NCBI RefSeq assembly: GCF_000802365.1
Contig: NZ_JSZE01000049.1
Coordinates: 1-49,590, forward strand
Reading direction: 5' to 3'
Length of the DNA: 49,590 bases
From: Xanthomonas cannabis pv. cannabis
GTDB taxonomy: Bacteria; Pseudomonadota; Gammaproteobacteria; Xanthomonadales; Xanthomonadaceae
A program made the position numbers and the translations under genes. Below, piece by piece: positions 30,952-40,854 of this stretch. The notes beneath the pieces are model-generated. The model had not been told where the DNA came from. It did no database searches and saw nothing but the letters and a program-made list of their open reading frames with translations. Position 1 is the first letter of the stretch; the number at the start of each line of letters is the position of its first letter.

Positions 30952-32187
30952 TCAGTCGGCCTGGCGGCGCAGGAACGCCGGAATGTCCAGGTAATCGTTG
31001 GGCAGGTCTGCGGCCGGCGGTGCGGAATTGCCGGTGCTGTGGCTGCTGCCGACCGAATCGCTGCTCGGACGACGCAGGCCCAGACCCATGCTGCCGCCGA
31101 CGGCCTTGGACACCGCATCGCCGCTGGAGGCGTCGAAGTCGCCGAACTCCGGCTGGCCGGTGGTGGCGTTGCGCACCAGCTTGATCGGGGCGCGCTGGTC
31201 CGGACGCTGGGTCTGACGGGCAACCGCACGGTTCAGGCCGGTGGCGACCACGGTCACGCGCACTTCGTCCTGCATGTCCGGGTCGAGCACGGTGCCCACG
31301 ACCACGGTCGCATCTTCGGAAGCGAACGCTTCGATGGTGCGGCCGATCTCGTCGAACTCGGACATGGTGAAATCCGGGCCGGCGGTGATGTTCACCAGGA
31401 TGCCGTTGGCACCGGCCAGGTTCACATCGTCCAGCAGCGGGTTCTGGATGGCGGCTTCGGCGGCGGCCTGCGCGCGGTCATCGCCACGTGCCGAGCCGGT
31501 GCCCATCATGGCCAGACCCATTTCCGACATCACGGTGCGCACGTCGGCGAAGTCGACGTTGATCAGGCCCGGACGCACGATCAGGTCGGCGATGCCCTGC
31601 ACGGCACCCTGCAGCACGTCGTTGGCGGCACGGAACGCCTGGATCATGGTGGCGTTGCGGCCCAGCACGGTGATCAGCTTTTCATTGGGGATGGTGATCA
31701 GCGAATCGCAATGCTGGCTCAACTCTTCGATGCCCTTCAGCGCAACCTGCATGCGGCGACGGCCTTCGAACGGGAACGGCTTGGTGACCACGGCCACGGT
31801 CAGGATGCCCATTTCCTTGGCCAGCTGTGCGACGACCGGTGCCGCACCGGTGCCGGTACCGCCGCCCATGCCGGCGGTGATGAAGACCATGTCCGCACCC
31901 TGCAGCGCGTCCATGATGCGCTCGCGGTCTTCCAGCGCGGCCTGACGGCCGACCTCCGGATTGGCGCCCGCACCCAGGCCCTTGGTGACGTTGGTGCCGA
32001 GCTGCAGCTGCAACTTGGCCCCGCAGTTCTTGATCGCCTGCGAGTCGGTGTTGGCGGTGATGAATTCCACGCCATCGACATTGGTGTTGACCATGTGCGC
32101 GACGGCATTGCCGCCACCGCCGCCGACGCCAACGACCTTGATGACCGCGTTGGGAGCCATTTTTTCAATCAGTTCGAAATGTGCCAT
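30952..32187 (-). CDS. ftsZ: Cell division protein FtsZ
   Basis: Tubulin-like GTPase that polymerises into the Z ring at midcell. The 411-residue protein begins [20 protein letters not shown], with the glycine-rich loop [11 protein letters not shown] at about 19-29. The tubulin signature GGGTGTG is at 108-114 and the T7-loop sequence [11 protein letters not shown] at about 206-216. A variable linker follows from about 320. The conserved C-terminal peptide [14 protein letters not shown] binds FtsA and ZipA. The ATG at 32187 has AGAGGA 8 nt upstream, and the ORF extension to 32313 is rejected. Heptad-repeat arms lie in its leader and next to the ftsA stop. Confidence 0.99.
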   Translation of the reverse strand: MAHFELIEKMAPNAVIKVVGVGGGGGNAVAHMVNTNVDGVEFITANTDSQAIKNCGAKLQLQLGTNVTKGLGAGANPEVGRQAALEDRERIMDALQGADMVFITAGMGGGTGTGAAPVVAQLAKEMGILTVAVVTKPFPFEGRRRMQVALKGIEELSQHCDSLITIPNEKLITVLGRNATMIQAFRAANDVLQGAVQGIADLIVRPGLINVDFADVRTVMSEMGLAMMGTGSARGDDRAQAAAEAAIQNPLLDDVNLAGANGILVNITAGPDFTMSEFDEIGRTIEAFASEDATVVVGTVLDPDMQDEVRVTVVATGLNRAVARQTQRPDQRAPIKLVRNATTGQPEFGDFDASSGDAVSKAVGGSMGLGLRRPSSDSVGSSHSTGNSAPPAADLPNDYLDIPAFLRRQAD

Positions 32188-32206
32188 GTCAGTGTCCTCT
32201 TGAGCC

Positions 32207-32471
32207 GGAATTGGGGGGTGGGGATCGGGGATTCGCAACAGCGTTGGTCCCTGCCCACTCCGCATCACGGCGAGTGTTGTTGTTTGAAAGTCGGGCCTCG
32301 GTTGCGCGGTCATCGATGCGCTATGCGCTCAACGACTCACCACACCTGCTCCTCGACGCAATGCCTGCAAAAAAGTTTACCGCCTACCTGCTCGCCGCTC
32401 TCTACTTATCTTCGCCGCCGCCCTGCTTTTCTTTCGCTCTTTCCAATCCCGAATCTCAAATCCCGAATCCC
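32207..32471. repeat. Heptanucleotide inverted-repeat element E2, ftsA-ftsZ gap
   Basis: Left arm 32207-32234 is four degenerate units (GGAATTG, GGGGGTG, GGGATCG, GGGATTC). Right arm 32444-32471 is CAATCCC, GAATCTC, AAATCCC, GAATCCC. The 209-nt core is by far the longest of the set and probably carries the ftsZ promoter. The right arm ends 5 nt from the ftsA stop. Confidence 0.75.
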
Positions 32472-32476
32472 GGCCC

Positions 32477-33712
32477 TCAAAATTCGCCGCGATACCAGTT
32501 CTTCAATTTCTTGAACAAGCTGCCCGCGCGCCCGGTCGGGATCGACGGACGGCGCGGATGTTCGATCTGGCTGCCCATCAGCAGCAGGCCCACGCCGGAA
32601 GCGTGCACCGGGTTGCCGACGACTTCGCCCAGGCCGGTGACGTGCTGCGGAATGCCCACACGCACCGGCATCTGCAGCATTTCTTCGGCCAGCTCGACCA
32701 CGCCTTCCATCTTCGAGGCGCCGCCGGTGAGCACCATGCCGGCGCGCACCATTTCTTCAAAACCCGAACGGCGCAGTTCGGCCTGCACCATCTCGAAGAT
32801 TTCTTCGTACCGGCCTTGCACCGCCTGCGCCAGCGCATGCCGTGGCATGCGGCGCGGCGGGCGGTCGCCCACCGACGGCACCTGGATGCTTTCTTCGGCG
32901 GTGGCCAGCTGCGCCAGAGCGCAGGCATAGCGCACCTTGATCTGTTCGGCTTCCGGTGTGGGCGTGCGCAGCATGTGCGCGATGTCGTTGGTGACGTGGT
33001 CGCCGGCGATCGGCAGCGAGGCGGTGTGGCAGATCGCGCCTTGCACGTACACCGCCAGATCGGTGGTGCCGGCGCCGATGTCCACCAGCACCACGCCCAG
33101 CTCGCGCTCGTCGGCGGTCAGCACGGCCACCGAGGAGGCCAACGACGACAGCACCAGATCGTCCACCTGCAGGCCGCACTTCTGCACGCACTTGGTGATG
33201 TTGGCCGCGGCCGACTGCGCGCACACCACCAGGTGCGCGTGCACCTCCAGGCGCACGCCGGTCATGCCGACCGGGTTGCGGATGCCTTCCTGCGAATCGT
33301 CCAGCACGTACTCGCGTGGAATCGCATGCAGGATGCGCTGATCGGCCGGAATGGCCACGGCCTTGGCCGCATCGAGCACGCGTTCCAGATCGCTCCAGGT
33401 CACTTCGCCATCGCGGATCGGCACGATGCCGGGCGAGTTCTTGCACTGCACGTGGTTGCCGGAGATCGAGGCATACACCGAGCGGATTTCACAGCCGGCC
33501 ATCAGCTCGGCTTCTTCCACCGCACGCTGGATCGACTGCACGGTGGATTCGATATCCACCACCACGCCGCGCTTGAGACCGCGCGATTCATGCGAACCGA
33601 TGCCGATCACTTCGATCGGATTGCCGGGCGAATACTCGCCGACCAGCGCAACGACCTTGGAGGTGCCGATGTCCAGTCCAACGATGAGGGATTTGTCGCC
33701 TTTGCGGTTCAT
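32477..33712 (-). CDS. ftsA: Cell division protein FtsA
   Basis: Actin-family ATP-binding protein that tethers FtsZ filaments to the inner membrane and recruits later divisome proteins. The 411-residue sequence has phosphate-1 loop VGLDIGTSKVVALVGE (about 11-26), the 1c subdomain, phosphate-2 loop VLVDIGAGTTDLAVY (about 207-221), adenosine motif VLTGGASKMEGV (about 333-344) and a C-terminal amphipathic membrane-targeting helix (SLFKKLKNWYRGEF). Its ATG overlaps the ftsQ TGA (ATGA, 33712-33709), so it is translationally coupled even though the 3' end of ftsQ consists of a repeat element. Confidence 0.98.
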   Translation of the reverse strand: MNRKGDKSLIVGLDIGTSKVVALVGEYSPGNPIEVIGIGSHESRGLKRGVVVDIESTVQSIQRAVEEAELMAGCEIRSVYASISGNHVQCKNSPGIVPIRDGEVTWSDLERVLDAAKAVAIPADQRILHAIPREYVLDDSQEGIRNPVGMTGVRLEVHAHLVVCAQSAAANITKCVQKCGLQVDDLVLSSLASSVAVLTADERELGVVLVDIGAGTTDLAVYVQGAICHTASLPIAGDHVTNDIAHMLRTPTPEAEQIKVRYACALAQLATAEESIQVPSVGDRPPRRMPRHALAQAVQGRYEEIFEMVQAELRRSGFEEMVRAGMVLTGGASKMEGVVELAEEMLQMPVRVGIPQHVTGLGEVVGNPVHASGVGLLLMGSQIEHPRRPSIPTGRAGSLFKKLKNWYRGEF

Positions 33713-34536
33713 GTCTTAAAGCCGGGATTCGGGATTCGGGATACGGGATTGGGGAAACGCGGAAATGCCAGGGCGACGGGAGGTACGGAAGGTGTTGCGC
33801 GATGCCGGGGCTGCGCTTTTTCCAATCCCGAATCCCCACTCTCTAATCCCTGCCTTTCGACCGTGAAGCCATTGGTGTAGCGCAGGTCGGCGCGAGCGAT
33901 CGGGCGCTGCGGGTCGGCCAGCTGCGGCAGCACGCGCGCGAAGCGTTGCAGGCGGGCACGGGCATCGTCGCGGCCGATCACGATCTGCACGCCGTTGCTC
34001 AAGCCCAGCGACCAGCTGCCGCGCGCATCCATTTCAAGACGCTCCACATCCAGCCCGGTCGGTGCGAACAACGCGCGCGACTCGTTGTAGAGCGCCACCA
34101 CGTCCTGGGTCTTGCTGTCCGGGCCACCGAGTTGCGGCAACTTGAAATCCTTCAACAGCGGCGGGGTGCGGAACAAGCGGCCCTGCTCGGACAACATGCG
34201 GTCGGTGCCCCAGCGCGCGAACGGCTTGTGCTCGGTCACATGCACTTCCAGCACGTCCGGCCAACGCTTGCGCACCTGCGCACTTTCCACCCACGGCAAG
34301 CGCGCGATGGCGTCTTGCGCACTCTGCAACTTCACCGCGAAAAAGCCCGCGCGCGCATATGGCAGGACCACCGCACGCAACTGCTCGGCCGGCACCCGCT
34401 TGAAATCGCCCGACACCCGCAATCGCGCCAGCGGCCAGCGCTCGGCGCCGACCCAGCCATTGAGCACGGCCACCACCGGCAAGGCGACCAGCGCCACTGC
34501 GAGCAACCACGCCAGGATGCGCAGGGTGGCGTTCAT
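33709..34536 (-). CDS. ftsQ: Cell division protein FtsQ with repeat-encoded C-terminal tail
   Basis: Bitopic divisome protein linking early and late components with FtsB/FtsL. The 275-residue protein has a short cytosolic N-terminus, one membrane segment (LRILAWLLAVALVALPVVAVL, about 4-24), and a POTRA domain starting near RLRVSGDFKRVP. The beta domain ends at about TNGFTVERQG (230). The last 45 residues (231-275) are encoded by heptad-repeat element E3: ESGDSGLE comes from one arm and NPVSRIPNPG from the other. This tail is not part of the normal family. The ATG at 34536 (MNATLRIL) is preferred; one at 34551 adds five residues. The stop overlaps the ftsA start. Confidence 0.96.
   Translation of the reverse strand: MNATLRILAWLLAVALVALPVVAVLNGWVGAERWPLARLRVSGDFKRVPAEQLRAVVLPYARAGFFAVKLQSAQDAIARLPWVESAQVRKRWPDVLEVHVTEHKPFARWGTDRMLSEQGRLFRTPPLLKDFKLPQLGGPDSKTQDVVALYNESRALFAPTGLDVERLEMDARGSWSLGLSNGVQIVIGRDDARARLQRFARVLPQLADPQRPIARADLRYTNGFTVERQGLESGDSGLEKAQPRHRATPSVPPVALAFPRFPNPVSRIPNPGFKT
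33724..33850. repeat. Heptanucleotide inverted-repeat element E3, inside the ftsQ 3' end
   Basis: Left arm 33724-33751: GGGATTC, GGGATTC, GGGATAC, GGGATTG. Right arm 33823-33850: CAATCCC, GAATCCC, CACTCTC, TAATCCC. The core is 71 nt. The whole element is translated as the FtsQ tail and ends 12 nt before the coupled ftsA start. Confidence 0.85.
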
Positions 34537-34553
34537 GGGTGTGCTCCGCACAC

Positions 34554-34656
34554 GGGATTCGGCATTGGGGATTGGGGATTCGTCATGGCAACGGCGACAG
34601 CAACAACGCGCATGGCGCCGCCGTTCACCAATCCCGAATGCCGAATCCCCAATCCC
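34554..34656. repeat. Heptanucleotide inverted-repeat element E4, ddl-ftsQ gap
   Basis: Left arm 34554-34581: GGGATTC, GGCATTG, GGGATTG, GGGATTC. Right arm 34629-34656: CAATCCC, GAATGCC, GAATCCC, CAATCCC. Even the variant unit (GGCATTG/GAATGCC) is matched in the complementary position, so the arms pair through it. The core is 47 nt. It fills the ddl-ftsQ gap. Confidence 0.88.
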
Positions 34657-34660
34657 TGCG

Positions 34661-35719
34661 TCATAGCGTCTGCTCCAGCACGCGCCAGACCAGTTCTTCG
34701 AAGTCGATGCCGAGCTGGTGGGCGGCCTTGGGCACCAGCGAGTGGCTGGTCATGCCCGGGGCGGTGTTGACCTCAAGCAGATAGAGCTGGCCGCTGCTGC
34801 CATCGCGCATCACGTCCACGCGGCCCCAGCCGCGGCAGCCGGCAGCGCGGAAGGCGTCCAGGGCGAGCTGGCGGATCTGCACTTCGGCTTCGCCCTCCAG
34901 ACCCGGGCACAGGTATTGCGTATCGTCGGCCAGGTATTTGGCGTTGTAGTCGTACCACTGGCCCTTGGGCACGATGCGGATCGACGGCAACGCGGTATCG
35001 CCGAGCACGGCAACGGTCAGTTCATCGCCTTCGATCAATTGCTCCATCAACAGCGCACCGTCGTAGCGGGCAGCCAGGGTCACCGCCTCTTCGAGTTGCG
35101 CCTGGTCGAACACGCGGCTGACGCCGACGCTGGAGCCTTCGTTGGCCGGCTTGACGATGACCGGCAAGCCGATCTGCCGGGCCGCGGCATGGATGTCGTC
35201 GGCGCTGGCGCCGGCGGCCAGACGCGCGTAGCGCGGCGTGCTCAGGCCCAGCGACAGCCACACCTGCTTGGTGCGGATCTTGTCCATGCTCAGCGCCGAG
35301 CCGAGCACATCCGAGCCGGTGTACGGCACGCCGAACGCTTCCATCAGGCCCTGCACGATGCCGTCTTCGCCACCGCCGTTATGGCCGTGCAGCACGTTGA
35401 AGACGCGATCGAACTGCTGTGCGACCAATGCCTTGGCCAACGCCGGAATGCCATCGACCGGCTGTGCATCCACACCGCGTGCGCGCAGCGCTTCCAGCAC
35501 ATTGCTGCCGGAGTTCAACGAGACTTCACGCTCGGACGAGGTGCCGCCGAGCAGCACCGCAACGCGGCCGAATGCGGCCGGGTCGCTGGAGCGTTTGTGA
35601 AGGCCGGGACCCGGGACCCGGGACTCGGGACCCGTTACAGCGGCATGCATGCGCTGATTGCCCTGCTGTTCCCCGGTCCCGGGTCCCGGGTCCCGGGTCC
35701 CGATAGAAGACATGCTCAC
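34661..35719 (-). CDS. ddl: D-alanine-D-alanine ligase with repeat-encoded N-terminal extension
   Basis: ATP-grasp enzyme making D-Ala-D-Ala for the peptidoglycan stem peptide. The family fold starts at [20 protein letters not shown] (about 50-69) and continues with [20 protein letters not shown] (about 107-126), [15 protein letters not shown], the Mg-binding [18 protein letters not shown] and a C-terminal Leu-rich end. Residues 7-41 (GTRDPGPGT ... ESRVPGPG) are encoded by GGGACCC-type element E5. The GTG start at 35719 overlaps the murC TGA (GTGA) and has GGGGGTG upstream, so the extension is probably translated. A later ATG at 35650 would still include one repeat arm. Confidence 0.95.
   Translation of the reverse strand: MSMSSIGTRDPGPGTGEQQGNQRMHAAVTGPESRVPGPGLHKRSSDPAAFGRVAVLLGGTSSEREVSLNSGSNVLEALRARGVDAQPVDGIPALAKALVAQQFDRVFNVLHGHNGGGEDGIVQGLMEAFGVPYTGSDVLGSALSMDKIRTKQVWLSLGLSTPRYARLAAGASADDIHAAARQIGLPVIVKPANEGSSVGVSRVFDQAQLEEAVTLAARYDGALLMEQLIEGDELTVAVLGDTALPSIRIVPKGQWYDYNAKYLADDTQYLCPGLEGEAEVQIRQLALDAFRAAGCRGWGRVDVMRDGSSGQLYLLEVNTAPGMTSHSLVPKAAHQLGIDFEELVWRVLEQTL
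35606..35701. repeat. Heptanucleotide inverted-repeat element E5 (GGGACCC type), inside the ddl 5' end
   Basis: Left arm 35606-35633: GGGACCC three times and GGGACTC once. Right arm 35674-35701: CGGTCCC then GGGTCCC three times. The core is 40 nt. It is translated as part of Ddl. Confidence 0.9.
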
Positions 35720-37149
35720 GCCGCACCCCCGACAAACCCGTTGTTGATGATGTGCTGGGCCACATAGCCGATATCGCCGGCACCCATCATCAACAGCAGG
35801 TCGCCGTCCTGCAGCACGTCGGGCAACACTTCGGCCAGGCCGGAAATCTGGCCCACGACCACCGGCTCGCTGCGGCCGCGCGCACGGATGGCGCGTGCCA
35901 GTGCACGCGAATCGGCGCCGGGGATCGGCGCTTCGCCGGCCGGGTAGACCTCGCTCAACACCAGTGCATCGACCGTGCTGAGCACTGCGGCGAAGGCGTC
36001 GAACTGGTCACGGGTGCGGCTGTAGCGGTGCGGCTGGAAGGCCACGACCAGACGCTTGTCCGGCCAGCCGCCACGCGCTGCCGCAAACACCGCTTCCAGT
36101 TCGCGCGGGTGATGGCCGTAATCGTCGACCACGCGCACACGTGCGCCGGTGCTGGTGGTGACTTCGCCCAGATCGTTGAAACGACGGCCGATGCCGGCGA
36201 AGTTTTCCAGCGCGCGCGCAATGGTCTGCGGCTCCACGCCCAGCTGCCAACCGATTGCGGCGGCGGCCAGGGCGTTGAGCACGTTGTGACGGCCCGGCAG
36301 CGCCAGGGTGACCGGCGTGGTGGTGCCTTCGGGCAGACGCAGCGTAAAGCGCATGCGCGGGCCGTCCTGCACCACGTCCTCGGCGCGCACATCGGCGCTT
36401 TCGCTCATGCCGTAGCTCATCACGTGGCGCGGCGTCTTGCCGGCCAGTGCAGCCACTTCCGGGTCGTCGATGCACAACAGCGCCAGGCCATAGAACGGCA
36501 GGCGCTGCAGGAATTCGGCGAATGCGGCCTGCACGCGGGCGAAGTCGTTGCCGTAGTTTTCCAGGTGATCCGAATCGATGTTGGTGATCACCGCCATCAA
36601 CGGATTCAGGCGCAGGAAGCTGCCATCGCTCTCGTCGGCTTCGGCCACCAGCCACTGGCCGCCACCGAGCTTTGCGTTGGCTCCGGCGGCCAGCAGCTGC
36701 CCGCCGATGACGAAGGTCGGGTCCAGGCCACCTTCGCTCAGCACGGCTGCCGCCAGGCTGGTGGTGGTGGTCTTGCCATGCGTGCCGGCCACGGCGATAC
36801 CGCGGCGGAAGCGCATCAGCTCGGCCAGCATCGCTGCGCGCGGCATGATCGGAATGCGCTGGCTGCGCGCTTCCATCAGCTCGGGGTTGTCTTCGCGGAT
36901 GGCGCTGGACACCACCACGCAATCGGTGCCGAGCACGTTGGCGGCGGAGTGGCCGCGCATCACGCGCGCACCCAGCTTGGCCAGCCGCCGCGTCGCCGCG
37001 TTATCGGAGTTATCCGAACCGGAGACTTCGTAACCCAGCGTCAGCATGACCTCGGCAATACCGCTCATGCCGGTGCCGCCGATGCCGACGAAATGCACGC
37101 GCGGAAATGCGCGCACCAGGTCGCCACTGTCCTGCAGACGGCGGATCAC
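35716..37149 (-). CDS. murC: UDP-N-acetylmuramate-L-alanine ligase
   Basis: Cytosolic ATP-dependent ligase adding the first residue of the peptidoglycan stem peptide. The 477-residue protein has the N-terminal substrate domain ([20 protein letters not shown], about 19-38), the P-loop [13 protein letters not shown] (about 114-126), the central-domain [10 protein letters not shown] and a C-terminal domain with [13 protein letters not shown]. The GTG start (37149-37147) overlaps the murG TGA (GTGA). A strong Shine-Dalgarno GGAGGTG lies 6 nt upstream but is in the 3' arm of a perfect 9-bp hairpin, so initiation should depend on ribosomes arriving from murG. Confidence 0.98.
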   Translation of the reverse strand: MIRRLQDSGDLVRAFPRVHFVGIGGTGMSGIAEVMLTLGYEVSGSDNSDNAATRRLAKLGARVMRGHSAANVLGTDCVVVSSAIREDNPELMEARSQRIPIMPRAAMLAELMRFRRGIAVAGTHGKTTTTSLAAAVLSEGGLDPTFVIGGQLLAAGANAKLGGGQWLVAEADESDGSFLRLNPLMAVITNIDSDHLENYGNDFARVQAAFAEFLQRLPFYGLALLCIDDPEVAALAGKTPRHVMSYGMSESADVRAEDVVQDGPRMRFTLRLPEGTTTPVTLALPGRHNVLNALAAAAIGWQLGVEPQTIARALENFAGIGRRFNDLGEVTTSTGARVRVVDDYGHHPRELEAVFAAARGGWPDKRLVVAFQPHRYSRTRDQFDAFAAVLSTVDALVLSEVYPAGEAPIPGADSRALARAIRARGRSEPVVVGQISGLAEVLPDVLQDGDLLLMMGAGDIGYVAQHIINNGFVGGAA

Positions 37150-38408
37150 AGGGCACCTCCTGCGGAGGTGCCGGGATTGGGGATTGGGGATTCGGGATTG
37201 GTGGCGATCAACTGCGCGGAGCGGTCGCCATTAACGGATTTCTGCATGCTGTCCTGCTTGTGCTGTTGCTCTTTACGAATCCCCAATCCCGAATCCCCAC
37301 TCCCGGCCTCCTGGAGAATGATGTCGGCGATCCGCTCGGCGGCGTCCGGCTTGGCCAGGGTGCGGGCGGCTTGCGCCATCGACAGGCGACGGGCCGGGTC
37401 GTTGAGCAAGGTCTGCAGGAGCTGTTGCAGACGCACCGCGAGGCTGTCGTCCTGCTTGAGCAGCACGGCGGCATCGGCGCTGACCAGGTATTCGGCATTG
37501 CGGGTTTGATGGTCGTCCACCGCTGCGGCGAATGGCACCAGCACGCTGCCGATGCCGGCGGCGCACAGTTCGGCCAACGTGGATGCACCGGCACGGCACA
37601 CGACCAGATCGGCCCAGGCATAAGCAGCCGCCATGTCGGCGATGAAGGGTTCGACACTGGCGTTGACCCCTGCCTGTGCGTACGACGCTTCGGCTTCGGC
37701 GCGCAGCTTTTCGCCGCACTGATGGCGCACCTCGACATCCGGGTGACCGAGTGTAGCCAGCGCGGCCGGTACGGCCTGATTCAATGCCCGTGCGCCCTGG
37801 CTGCCGCCAAGCACCAGCAGGCGCACCGGGCCATCGCGACCCACCAGACGTGCAGCCGGCGCAGGCAGTGCGGCAATGTCGGCACGCACCGGGTTGCCGA
37901 CCGCTTCCTCGCCGGCGAAGCTGCCCGGGAAACCGGTCAGCACGCGGCGCGCAAAACGCGACAGCACCTTGTTGGTCATGCCGGGCGCGCGGTTCTGTTC
38001 GTGCACCAGCAGCGGCGTGCCGAGCAGGCGCGCGGCCAGGCCGCCCGGGCCGGCCGCAAAGCCGCCAAAGCTGATCACCGCACGCGGCTGGCGCTTGCGC
38101 AGCACGAAGCCGGCGGCGCGCACCGCGCGCATCACCCGCACCGGTGCACCCAGCAACTTCACCACGCCCTTGCCACGCAGGCCGCTGATGGCCAGGGTGT
38201 CGATCTGGATGTCGTGCTGCGGCACCAGACGGGTTTCCATTGCGCCATCGGCGCCCAGCCAGGTCACCCGCACGCCGCGCGCGCGCAATACCTTGGCCAC
38301 GGCCAACCCCGGGAAGATATGCCCGCCGGTGCCGCCAGCCAGAATCATCACAGGCCGAGCTCCGGCAGACGCTGCGGATGCTTGCGAGGCAGTCGCATCA
38401 ACACTCAT
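37146..38408 (-). CDS. murG: UDP-GlcNAc:lipid I GlcNAc transferase MurG, repeat-extended
   Basis: Peripheral inner-membrane GT-B glycosyltransferase that converts lipid I to lipid II. The 420-residue protein has the N-terminal glycine loop [17 protein letters not shown] at about 22-38, [20 protein letters not shown] (about 110-129), [18 protein letters not shown] (about 195-212) and the UDP-GlcNAc site [13 protein letters not shown] (about 268-280). The normal protein ends near residue 367 ([10 protein letters not shown]). The last 53 residues are encoded by element E6 ([15 protein letters not shown], then [10 protein letters not shown]). The ATG overlaps the ftsW stop (ATGA, 38408-38405). 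Confidence 0.97.
   Translation of the reverse strand: MSVDATASQASAASAGARPVMILAGGTGGHIFPGLAVAKVLRARGVRVTWLGADGAMETRLVPQHDIQIDTLAISGLRGKGVVKLLGAPVRVMRAVRAAGFVLRKRQPRAVISFGGFAAGPGGLAARLLGTPLLVHEQNRAPGMTNKVLSRFARRVLTGFPGSFAGEEAVGNPVRADIAALPAPAARLVGRDGPVRLLVLGGSQGARALNQAVPAALATLGHPDVEVRHQCGEKLRAEAEASYAQAGVNASVEPFIADMAAAYAWADLVVCRAGASTLAELCAAGIGSVLVPFAAAVDDHQTRNAEYLVSADAAVLLKQDDSLAVRLQQLLQTLLNDPARRLSMAQAARTLAKPDAAERIADIILQEAGSGDSGLGIRKEQQHKQDSMQKSVNGDRSAQLIATNPESPIPNPGTSAGGAL
37152..37172 (-). promoter_or_regulatory. Hairpin sequestering the murC Shine-Dalgarno
   Basis: In the mRNA GGCACCTCC-GCA-GGAGGTGCC forms a perfect 9-bp stem with a 3-nt loop. Its 3' arm is the murC Shine-Dalgarno (GGAGGTG), 2 nt plus the coupled GTG behind it. 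The hairpin lies in murG coding sequence, so translation of murG would melt it. Confidence 0.8.
37173..37304. repeat. Heptanucleotide inverted-repeat element E6, inside the murG 3' end
   Basis: Left arm 37173-37200: GGGATTG, GGGATTG, GGGATTC, GGGATTG. Right arm 37277-37304: GAATCCC, CAATCCC, GAATCCC, CACTCCC. The core is 76 nt. It directly abuts the murC Shine-Dalgarno hairpin (37152-37172). Confidence 0.9.
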
Positions 38409-39769
38409 GCGATCCTCCCGAACGTCGGTTCCACACGCGGCTGCATACGGCTGGTGCCGCGCAAGATCGCCGATGCCGGTGCCACCGAGGCGGCAGCGAC
38501 CGGTGCGGCGGCCGCAGCGGTCTCGCGCTGCGGCTTGCGCGCTGGCGAATACGTCGGCGCCGCCGCGTCGGCGATAGGTTCGGCCGGCTCGGCAGCCGCA
38601 GTGCCCGCACCCTGCGGCGACAACTTGCTGCGCAGGCGCTCGGCGCGATCCATTTCATAGGACACGCGCAGCAACAGGCCCATCGCCACGCAGGTCATCA
38701 GCACCGACGAACCGCCGGAGGAAATCAGCGGCAGGGTCAGGCCCTTGGTCGGCAGGATGCCCAGGTTGACGCCCACCGACACAAAACTCTGCAGGCTGAT
38801 CCACAGGCCGATGCCGAACGCGATATAGCCGGAGAAGTGGCGCTTCATTTCCACGCAGCGCATGCCCAGCCAGAACGCGCGGCCGACCAGCAGCGCGTAC
38901 AGCGCAATGACACCGCAGACGCCGACGAAACCCAGCTCTTCGGCGATCACCGAGAAGATGAAGTCGGTATGCGCCTCGGGCAGATAGTTGAGCTTCTGCA
39001 CCGAGGCGCCCAGGCCCGCGCCGGTCCACTGGCCACGGCCGACTGCCATCAAGGCGTTGGACAGCTGATAGCCGGAGCCAAGCTGGTCGGCCCACGGGTC
39101 CAGGAACGAGGTGATGCGACGCAGGCGGTACGGCTCCAGGATCGCGATGAAGGCGAACACCGGCAGGCCGAACACGATCGGCATCGACATGCGCGGCAGG
39201 TTCACCCCGCCCAGCACCAGCATGCCGGCGGTGATCGCCAGCAGCAGCGTGGACGAGCCGAAGTCCGGCTGCATCAGCAGCAGGCCAACCAGCGCGATGG
39301 CCACGCCCAGCGGCTTGAGCATGGCCGGCCAGGTGGCGTTGACTTCATCGCGGAAGCGCACCAGGTAGCTGGACAGCCACACGATGTAGAGCACCTTGAC
39401 CGCCTCGACGGTCTGGAACTTGGACACGCCCAGGTTGATCCAGCGCTTGGCGCCGTTGACGCTGCTGCCCAACCCCGGTACGAACACCACCATCAGCAGG
39501 CCGAAGCAGGCCAGCAGCAACACCTGGTTGTATTGCTCGATGGTCTTGAGCTCGGTGCGCATCGCCCAGAACGCCAGCCCGATGCCGATGCCCAGGAACA
39601 GCAGGTGACGGGTCAGGTAATAGAACGGGTTATCCGACAACTCGATCGAGCTGGAGGCCACCATCACCACGCCCAGCGAGGCGAGCGTGGCGGCCGCGCC
39701 GAGCAACCACGGGTCGTAACGACCGCCGATGGCGTCCAGTCGCGTGGCCTGGCGGGACATGTCGTTCAT
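38405..39769 (-). CDS. ftsW: Peptidoglycan glycosyltransferase FtsW
   Basis: SEDS-family membrane polymerase working with FtsI at the septum. The 454-residue protein has about ten transmembrane segments. It carries the family motifs [20 protein letters not shown] (about 109-128), [20 protein letters not shown], the long periplasmic loop with [20 protein letters not shown] and the signature [19 protein letters not shown] cytosolic Ala/Pro-rich tail (about 380-454) is longer than in E. coli. The ATG at 39769 shares its A with the mraY stop (TGATG). An ATG nine nt downstream is an alternative. Confidence 0.97.
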   Translation of the reverse strand: MNDMSRQATRLDAIGGRYDPWLLGAAATLASLGVVMVASSSIELSDNPFYYLTRHLLFLGIGIGLAFWAMRTELKTIEQYNQVLLLACFGLLMVVFVPGLGSSVNGAKRWINLGVSKFQTVEAVKVLYIVWLSSYLVRFRDEVNATWPAMLKPLGVAIALVGLLLMQPDFGSSTLLLAITAGMLVLGGVNLPRMSMPIVFGLPVFAFIAILEPYRLRRITSFLDPWADQLGSGYQLSNALMAVGRGQWTGAGLGASVQKLNYLPEAHTDFIFSVIAEELGFVGVCGVIALYALLVGRAFWLGMRCVEMKRHFSGYIAFGIGLWISLQSFVSVGVNLGILPTKGLTLPLISSGGSSVLMTCVAMGLLLRVSYEMDRAERLRSKLSPQGAGTAAAEPAEPIADAAAPTYSPARKPQRETAAAAAPVAAASVAPASAILRGTSRMQPRVEPTFGRIA

Positions 39770-40854
39770 CAGCGCACCTTCAACGTGGCAAGGCCGATCA
39801 GCACCAGCACCACCGAAATGATCCAGAAGCGCACGATCACCCGCGGCTCCGGCCAACCCTTGAGTTCGAAGTGGTGATGGATCGGCGCCATGCGGAACAC
39901 GCGCTTGCCGGTCAGCTTGAAGCTGGCCACCTGGATCATCACCGACAGGGTTTCGATCACGAACACGCCGCCCATGATCACCAGCACCATTTCCTGGCGC
40001 ACGATCACCGCGATGGTGCCGAGCACCGCGCCCAGCGACAGCGCGCCGATATCACCCATGAACACCATGGCCGGATAGGTGTTGAACCACAGAAAGCCCA
40101 GCCCTGCCCCGGCGATCGCCGAGCAGATGATGATCAGCTCGCCGGCACCGGGAATCAGGGGGATCTTCAGGTATTCGGCAAACACCACGTTGCCCGAGGC
40201 ATAGGCGAACACGCCCAGCGCGCAGGCCACCAGCACGGTCGGCATGATCGCCAGGCCGTCCAGGCCGTCGGTGAGGTTCACCGCGTTGGAGAAGCCCACG
40301 ATCCAGAAATAGGCGATCACCACGAAGCTCACGCCGGCCAGCGGCAACGCAATCGACTTGAACATCGGAATGTAGAAGGTGATCGCCGCCGGCACGTCGG
40401 CGGTGTAGTACAGGAACAGGCCGGCCGCCAGGCCGAAGATCGACTGCAGCAGGTATTTCCAGCGCGATTTCAGACCATTGGGGTCGCGGCGGACGATCTT
40501 GATCCAGTCGTCGTACCAGCCGATCGCGCCGAAGCAGATCATCACCGCCAGCACCAGCCACACATAACGGTTGCGCAGGTCGCCCCACAGCAGCACCGAC
40601 AAGGTGACGGTGAGCAGGATCAGCGAGCCGCCCATGGTCGGCGTGCCGGCCTTGGAGAAATGCGTCTGCGGGCCGTCCTGGCGGATCGGCTGGCCACCCT
40701 TGAACTGGGCCAGCTTGCGGATCACCGCAGGGCCCATCCACAACGACAGGAACAGCGCGGTCAGCGCAGCCAGGATGCCGCGGAAGGTCAGATAGTTGAA
40801 CAGCCCGAACAGGCTCTCCAGTTGCTGCAGCCAGCGCGCCAACTCAAGCAGCAT
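39769..40854 (-). CDS. mraY: Phospho-MurNAc-pentapeptide transferase
   Basis: Integral membrane enzyme that makes lipid I from UDP-MurNAc-pentapeptide and undecaprenyl phosphate. The 361-residue protein has about ten membrane segments and the conserved catalytic motifs GGSLILL and GYDDWIK-like [17 protein letters not shown] (about 111-127), [15 protein letters not shown] (about 191-205) and [15 protein letters not shown] (about 323-337). The ATG at 40854 matches the family start and has GGAGG 9 nt upstream; an ATG at 40863 directly touches that Shine-Dalgarno and is rejected. It overlaps the end of murF by 11 nt. Confidence 0.98.
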   Translation of the reverse strand: MLLELARWLQQLESLFGLFNYLTFRGILAALTALFLSLWMGPAVIRKLAQFKGGQPIRQDGPQTHFSKAGTPTMGGSLILLTVTLSVLLWGDLRNRYVWLVLAVMICFGAIGWYDDWIKIVRRDPNGLKSRWKYLLQSIFGLAAGLFLYYTADVPAAITFYIPMFKSIALPLAGVSFVVIAYFWIVGFSNAVNLTDGLDGLAIMPTVLVACALGVFAYASGNVVFAEYLKIPLIPGAGELIIICSAIAGAGLGFLWFNTYPAMVFMGDIGALSLGAVLGTIAVIVRQEMVLVIMGGVFVIETLSVMIQVASFKLTGKRVFRMAPIHHHFELKGWPEPRVIVRFWIISVVLVLIGLATLKVR

